Below, in pieces: positions 32,865 to 34,970 of a stretch of DNA of 34,970 bases; position 1 is the first letter of the stretch; each line of letters begins with the position of its first letter. The notes under the pieces were generated by a model. That model saw only the letters and a program-made list of their open reading frames with translations, searched no databases and was not told the origin of the DNA. Position numbers and translations under genes: made by a program. Source of the stretch: an uncultured Lentisphaeraceae bacterium (GTDB lineage Bacteria > Verrucomicrobiota > Kiritimatiellia > RFP12 > DVOR01); contig CALBHX010000002.1 in assembly GCA_937892925.1 (NCBI GenBank), forward strand, positions 1 to 34,970, written 5' to 3'.

Positions 32865-33896
32865 TTATCGCCGTGCGATATGGCTTTTGTAAAAATCCAG
32901 CTCGTCTAAGACGCGTCCTGTACCATTCGCTACGCCAGACAGTGGATCGTCTGCCACAATTACGGGGAGTCCAGTCTGTGCGGCGATCAATCGATCCAAG
33001 CCGCGCAGGAGTGCAGAACCTCCCGAAAGCACGATGCCACGATCTACAAGATCGCTTGCTAATTCAGGTTTGGCTTCTGCCAATAGATTTCGGACAGCAT
33101 CAACGATTTGAGTAACAGAATCTTTCAATGCCTCTCGGATTTCTTCTGAAGTAACACGCAGCGTTTTCGGCAATCCGGAAACCAGATCCCGCCCGCGGAC
33201 TTCCATGCTCATTTCTTTACTCATGGGGTAGGCTGACCCAATAGAAACTTTGATGTCTTCGGCCATTCTTTCGCCGATCAGTAGGTTATAAACTCGACGC
33301 ATGTATTGTACGATACATTCGTCCATTGCATCGCCACCAACGCGGACACTTTTGGCCTGTACAATGCCGGCGAGTGAAATTAGCGCCACTTCACACGTGC
33401 CTCCGCCAATATCTACAATCAAATTACCTGCGGGTTGTTCGATCGGCAGACCAACACCGATAGCTGCTGCCATGGGTTCTTCAATTAACATAACATCGCG
33501 TGCACCGGCATGGCGTACAGCCTCTTCTGCCGCCCGGCGATCCACTCCGGTGATTTCCGAGGGTACGGCCATGACAACTCGTGGTCGTACCAACTTGTGC
33601 CCCGGTGCTTTTGAAATGAAGTAACGAATCATGGCTTCTGTGATTTCAAAATCAGCAATAACGCCTGATTTCATGGGCCTGACGGCAATAATATTACCCG
33701 GTGTACGCCCTAACATACGTTTGGCTTCTGCTCCTACAGCAACAATTTTTTTTGTCCCCTGCTGCATGGCTACAACTGAAGGCTCGCGGATCACTACGCC
33801 ACGCCCACGGACAAAGACCAATGTATTCGCGGTGCCGAGATCGATTCCAATATCGCACGAGAGAAAACTCAGTAGCCGATTAAATAACCCGAGCAT
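32865..33896 (-). CDS. mreB: Rod shape-determining protein MreB (actin homologue)
   Basis: Forms membrane-associated filaments that direct sidewall synthesis. The 343-aa protein starts MLGLFNRLLSF, an amphipathic membrane-binding helix. It has the phosphate-1 motif DIGIDLGTANTLVF, VVAVGAEAKRMLGRTPGNI, phosphate-2 LIVDIGGGTCEVALIS, and the adenosine motif ILSGGSALLRGLD. The frame can be opened at a GTG (33902), but the ATG at 33896 has AAAGGAG five bases upstream, and that GTG lies within this ribosome site. It heads the cell-shape operon. A promoter was not pinned down; TATGCT at about 33931-33936 on the minus strand is one possibility. Confidence 0.97.
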   Translation of the reverse strand: MLGLFNRLLSFLSCDIGIDLGTANTLVFVRGRGVVIREPSVVAMQQGTKKIVAVGAEAKRMLGRTPGNIIAVRPMKSGVIADFEITEAMIRYFISKAPGHKLVRPRVVMAVPSEITGVDRRAAEEAVRHAGARDVMLIEEPMAAAIGVGLPIEQPAGNLIVDIGGGTCEVALISLAGIVQAKSVRVGGDAMDECIVQYMRRVYNLLIGERMAEDIKVSIGSAYPMSKEMSMEVRGRDLVSGLPKTLRVTSEEIREALKDSVTQIVDAVRNLLAEAKPELASDLVDRGIVLSGGSALLRGLDRLIAAQTGLPVIVADDPLSGVANGTGRVLDELDFYKSHIARR

Positions 33897-33985
33897 AAAC
33901 ACTCCTTTAACAAAATGTCATCTCACAGTAGCATATGCATGCGTTATTCGCAAGCAGACCACGTGGTTGTGTTTGATATATTACC

Positions 33986-34447
33986 CTATTCTGTTTGCTG
34001 TATTGCCGATACATGTCCATTGATGAATTCAACCCGGAGGACTTCCTGCCATTCGTATTCTGGCGTATCGTCAAAGTAGTAACTGCCCCGGATGGAACCC
34101 CTGACATCGTGATAGACTGGGCGAACGGTTGGGTACAACCGTTCGTGATAGCCGAGAATTTTATAAATCCAAACATCGGTTCTTCCCTTGGTGTCGACTC
34201 TGTGTACCTTTTCCGTAGGATCTCCATAAACTATCCAGACCGCATCAGTATCGTCGCCGAGGCGAATCTGTCCTCGACGTAACCGCGTTTGAACGGCCTC
34301 CGGATAGGCATCAAATGCATCCTGCCGTTGGGCGATCCGCGCGTCGATGTTTGGCGCACAAGCCGTGAGCCCTAAAAATAAACATGCTATGATCGTGCCG
34401 ATGAGAGTACGAATGCAGTGTCTCAAATTGCATGGCGGTTTGCGCAT
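33986..34447 (-). CDS. Small lipoprotein, possibly BamE/SmpA-like
   Basis: A 153-aa lipoprotein. The N-terminal signal ends in LTAC, with Cys30 as the lipidated residue, followed by APN. The mature part has IRLGDDTDAVWIVYGDPTEK and, shortly after, GRTDVWIY. The pattern of a short helix, Gly-Asp-Pro turn and strands recalls BamE/SmpA or GWxTD-type domains, but the match is weak and the name tentative. The start is firm: AGGAGG lies five bases before the ATG. It follows the D,D-carboxypeptidase gene by 13 bases, so an envelope role is likely. Confidence 0.8.
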   Translation of the reverse strand: MRKPPCNLRHCIRTLIGTIIACLFLGLTACAPNIDARIAQRQDAFDAYPEAVQTRLRRGQIRLGDDTDAVWIVYGDPTEKVHRVDTKGRTDVWIYKILGYHERLYPTVRPVYHDVRGSIRGSYYFDDTPEYEWQEVLRVEFINGHVSAIQQTE

Positions 34448-34460
34448 CGCATCCTCCTGC

Positions 34461-34970
34461 TTATTTGGTGTATCCCCAGGCTAAAAGTGATGAACAAAAA
34501 AGATCGCGTTCTTTGGCGGATTTGAACCCGGTTACACAACCTAACAGTCGGCGCCCACCACGCCTGCAGGAAAAGGTCACACAGAATCCGGAGGCACGCG
34601 TATACCCTGTTTTCAAACCATCAACACCATTGAGGCGTTTAAACACTAAATTGTTGTGATTCTTGAGTTCGGTTTTGCCATTGCGTAAGGTGTCCATTCT
34701 CGTGCTGGCAAGCCGCATGATTTCCGGATAAGCCAATAACTGTTCTCCCAGCAAAACCATGTCGTGGGCAGAAGAGAGATTATTACGTTTAGTCGCATCG
34801 CCTAAACCATGTGTGTCATAAAAAATCGTATGCGTCATACCCAACGTCTTGGCTCGGCGATTCATTTTTGAAATGAATGCGTTAATGTCTCCGCCGCCCA
34901 AATATTCACCAACCAGATATGCCGCATCGTTGGCGGATTTGATGGCGACAGCCTTGAGCAATTCACTGAA
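34461..34970 (-). CDS. D-alanyl-D-alanine carboxypeptidase (S11 family), C-terminal part, cut by window edge
   Basis: The frame is open from the right edge to a stop at 34461, about 169 codons of the C-terminal part. KSANDAA holds the SxN motif and GLKTGYT the KTG motif of the serine DD-peptidases. Between them, MTHTIFYDTHGLGD is typical of the S11/DacA family. The catalytic SxxK lies beyond the edge. The segment ends soon after the KTG strand (LLAWGYTK), so there is no C-terminal beta domain or membrane-anchoring helix as in E. coli DacA/PBP5. The product trims stem-peptide D-Ala in the periplasm. It is followed by the small lipoprotein gene. Confidence 0.92.
   Translation of the reverse strand, partial: FSELLKAVAIKSANDAAYLVGEYLGGGDINAFISKMNRRAKTLGMTHTIFYDTHGLGDATKRNNLSSAHDMVLLGEQLLAYPEIMRLASTRMDTLRNGKTELKNHNNLVFKRLNGVDGLKTGYTRASGFCVTFSCRRGGRRLLGCVTGFKSAKERDLFCSSLLAWGYTK

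Overview
The window looks like a chromosomal segment from a Gram-negative, heterotrophic, probably uncultured bacterium. Gram-negative traits are mreBCD with a class B penicillin-binding protein, a lipoprotein with a clear lipobox, and a gyrase B subunit of the long type. A pseudopilin, a formylglycine-type sulfatase, GH20 and GH3 glycosidases and a eukaryote-like (type 2) isoleucyl-tRNA synthetase together suggest the Planctomycetes-Verrucomicrobia-Lentisphaerae-Kiritimatiella area. That placement is an inference from gene content, not a proof. Nearly all genes lie on the minus strand; only one tRNA and one permease are on the plus strand. I see no prophage, insertion sequence, CRISPR array or rRNA.

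Layout. 1-1342: the truncated start of a SWIM-type protein, a pseudopilin and an FHA-domain membrane protein. 1411-3870: gyrB, then a 500-base C-poor spacer. 4380-4493: tRNA-Lys(UUU) with promoter and terminator. 4603-8069: GH20 hexosaminidase, purC and a two-span membrane protein. 8086-9096: a kilobase without a convincing gene, ending in a perfect inverted repeat before an AEC-family permease (9097-10065, plus strand). 10161-14803: ileS, a PTS EIIA-type protein and a class IV aminotransferase. 15078-23319: an apparent operon of dnaE, a membrane/TPR protein, a NeuD/PglD-like acyltransferase and a sulfatase. 23636-25963: a secreted GH3 glycosidase. 26261-29429: a xylose-isomerase-like TIM barrel protein followed one base later by priA. 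29639-33896: mreB-mreC-mreD-mrdA. 33986-34970: a small lipoprotein behind the truncated end of a D,D-carboxypeptidase gene.

The genes fall into three functional groups: replication and translation (gyrB, dnaE, priA, ileS, tRNA-Lys), cell-wall elongation (mreBCD, mrdA, dacA-like), and breakdown of complex, possibly sulfated, amino-sugar glycans (GH20, GH3, sulfatase). The glycan genes are scattered singly among housekeeping genes and do not form a utilisation locus.

The most consistent non-genic signal is a promoter element, an extended -10 of the form TGnTATACT. It recurs before gyrB, dnaE, the membrane protein at 7377-8069 and the TIM-barrel gene, with close variants before the tRNA and the aminotransferase. 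In three cases the ATG lies only 6-7 bases after the hexamer with no Shine-Dalgarno sequence, which predicts leaderless mRNAs, including that of dnaE. Many start codons were moved downstream of the longest open frame because a good Shine-Dalgarno sequence sits at the shorter start; the reasons are given gene by gene.
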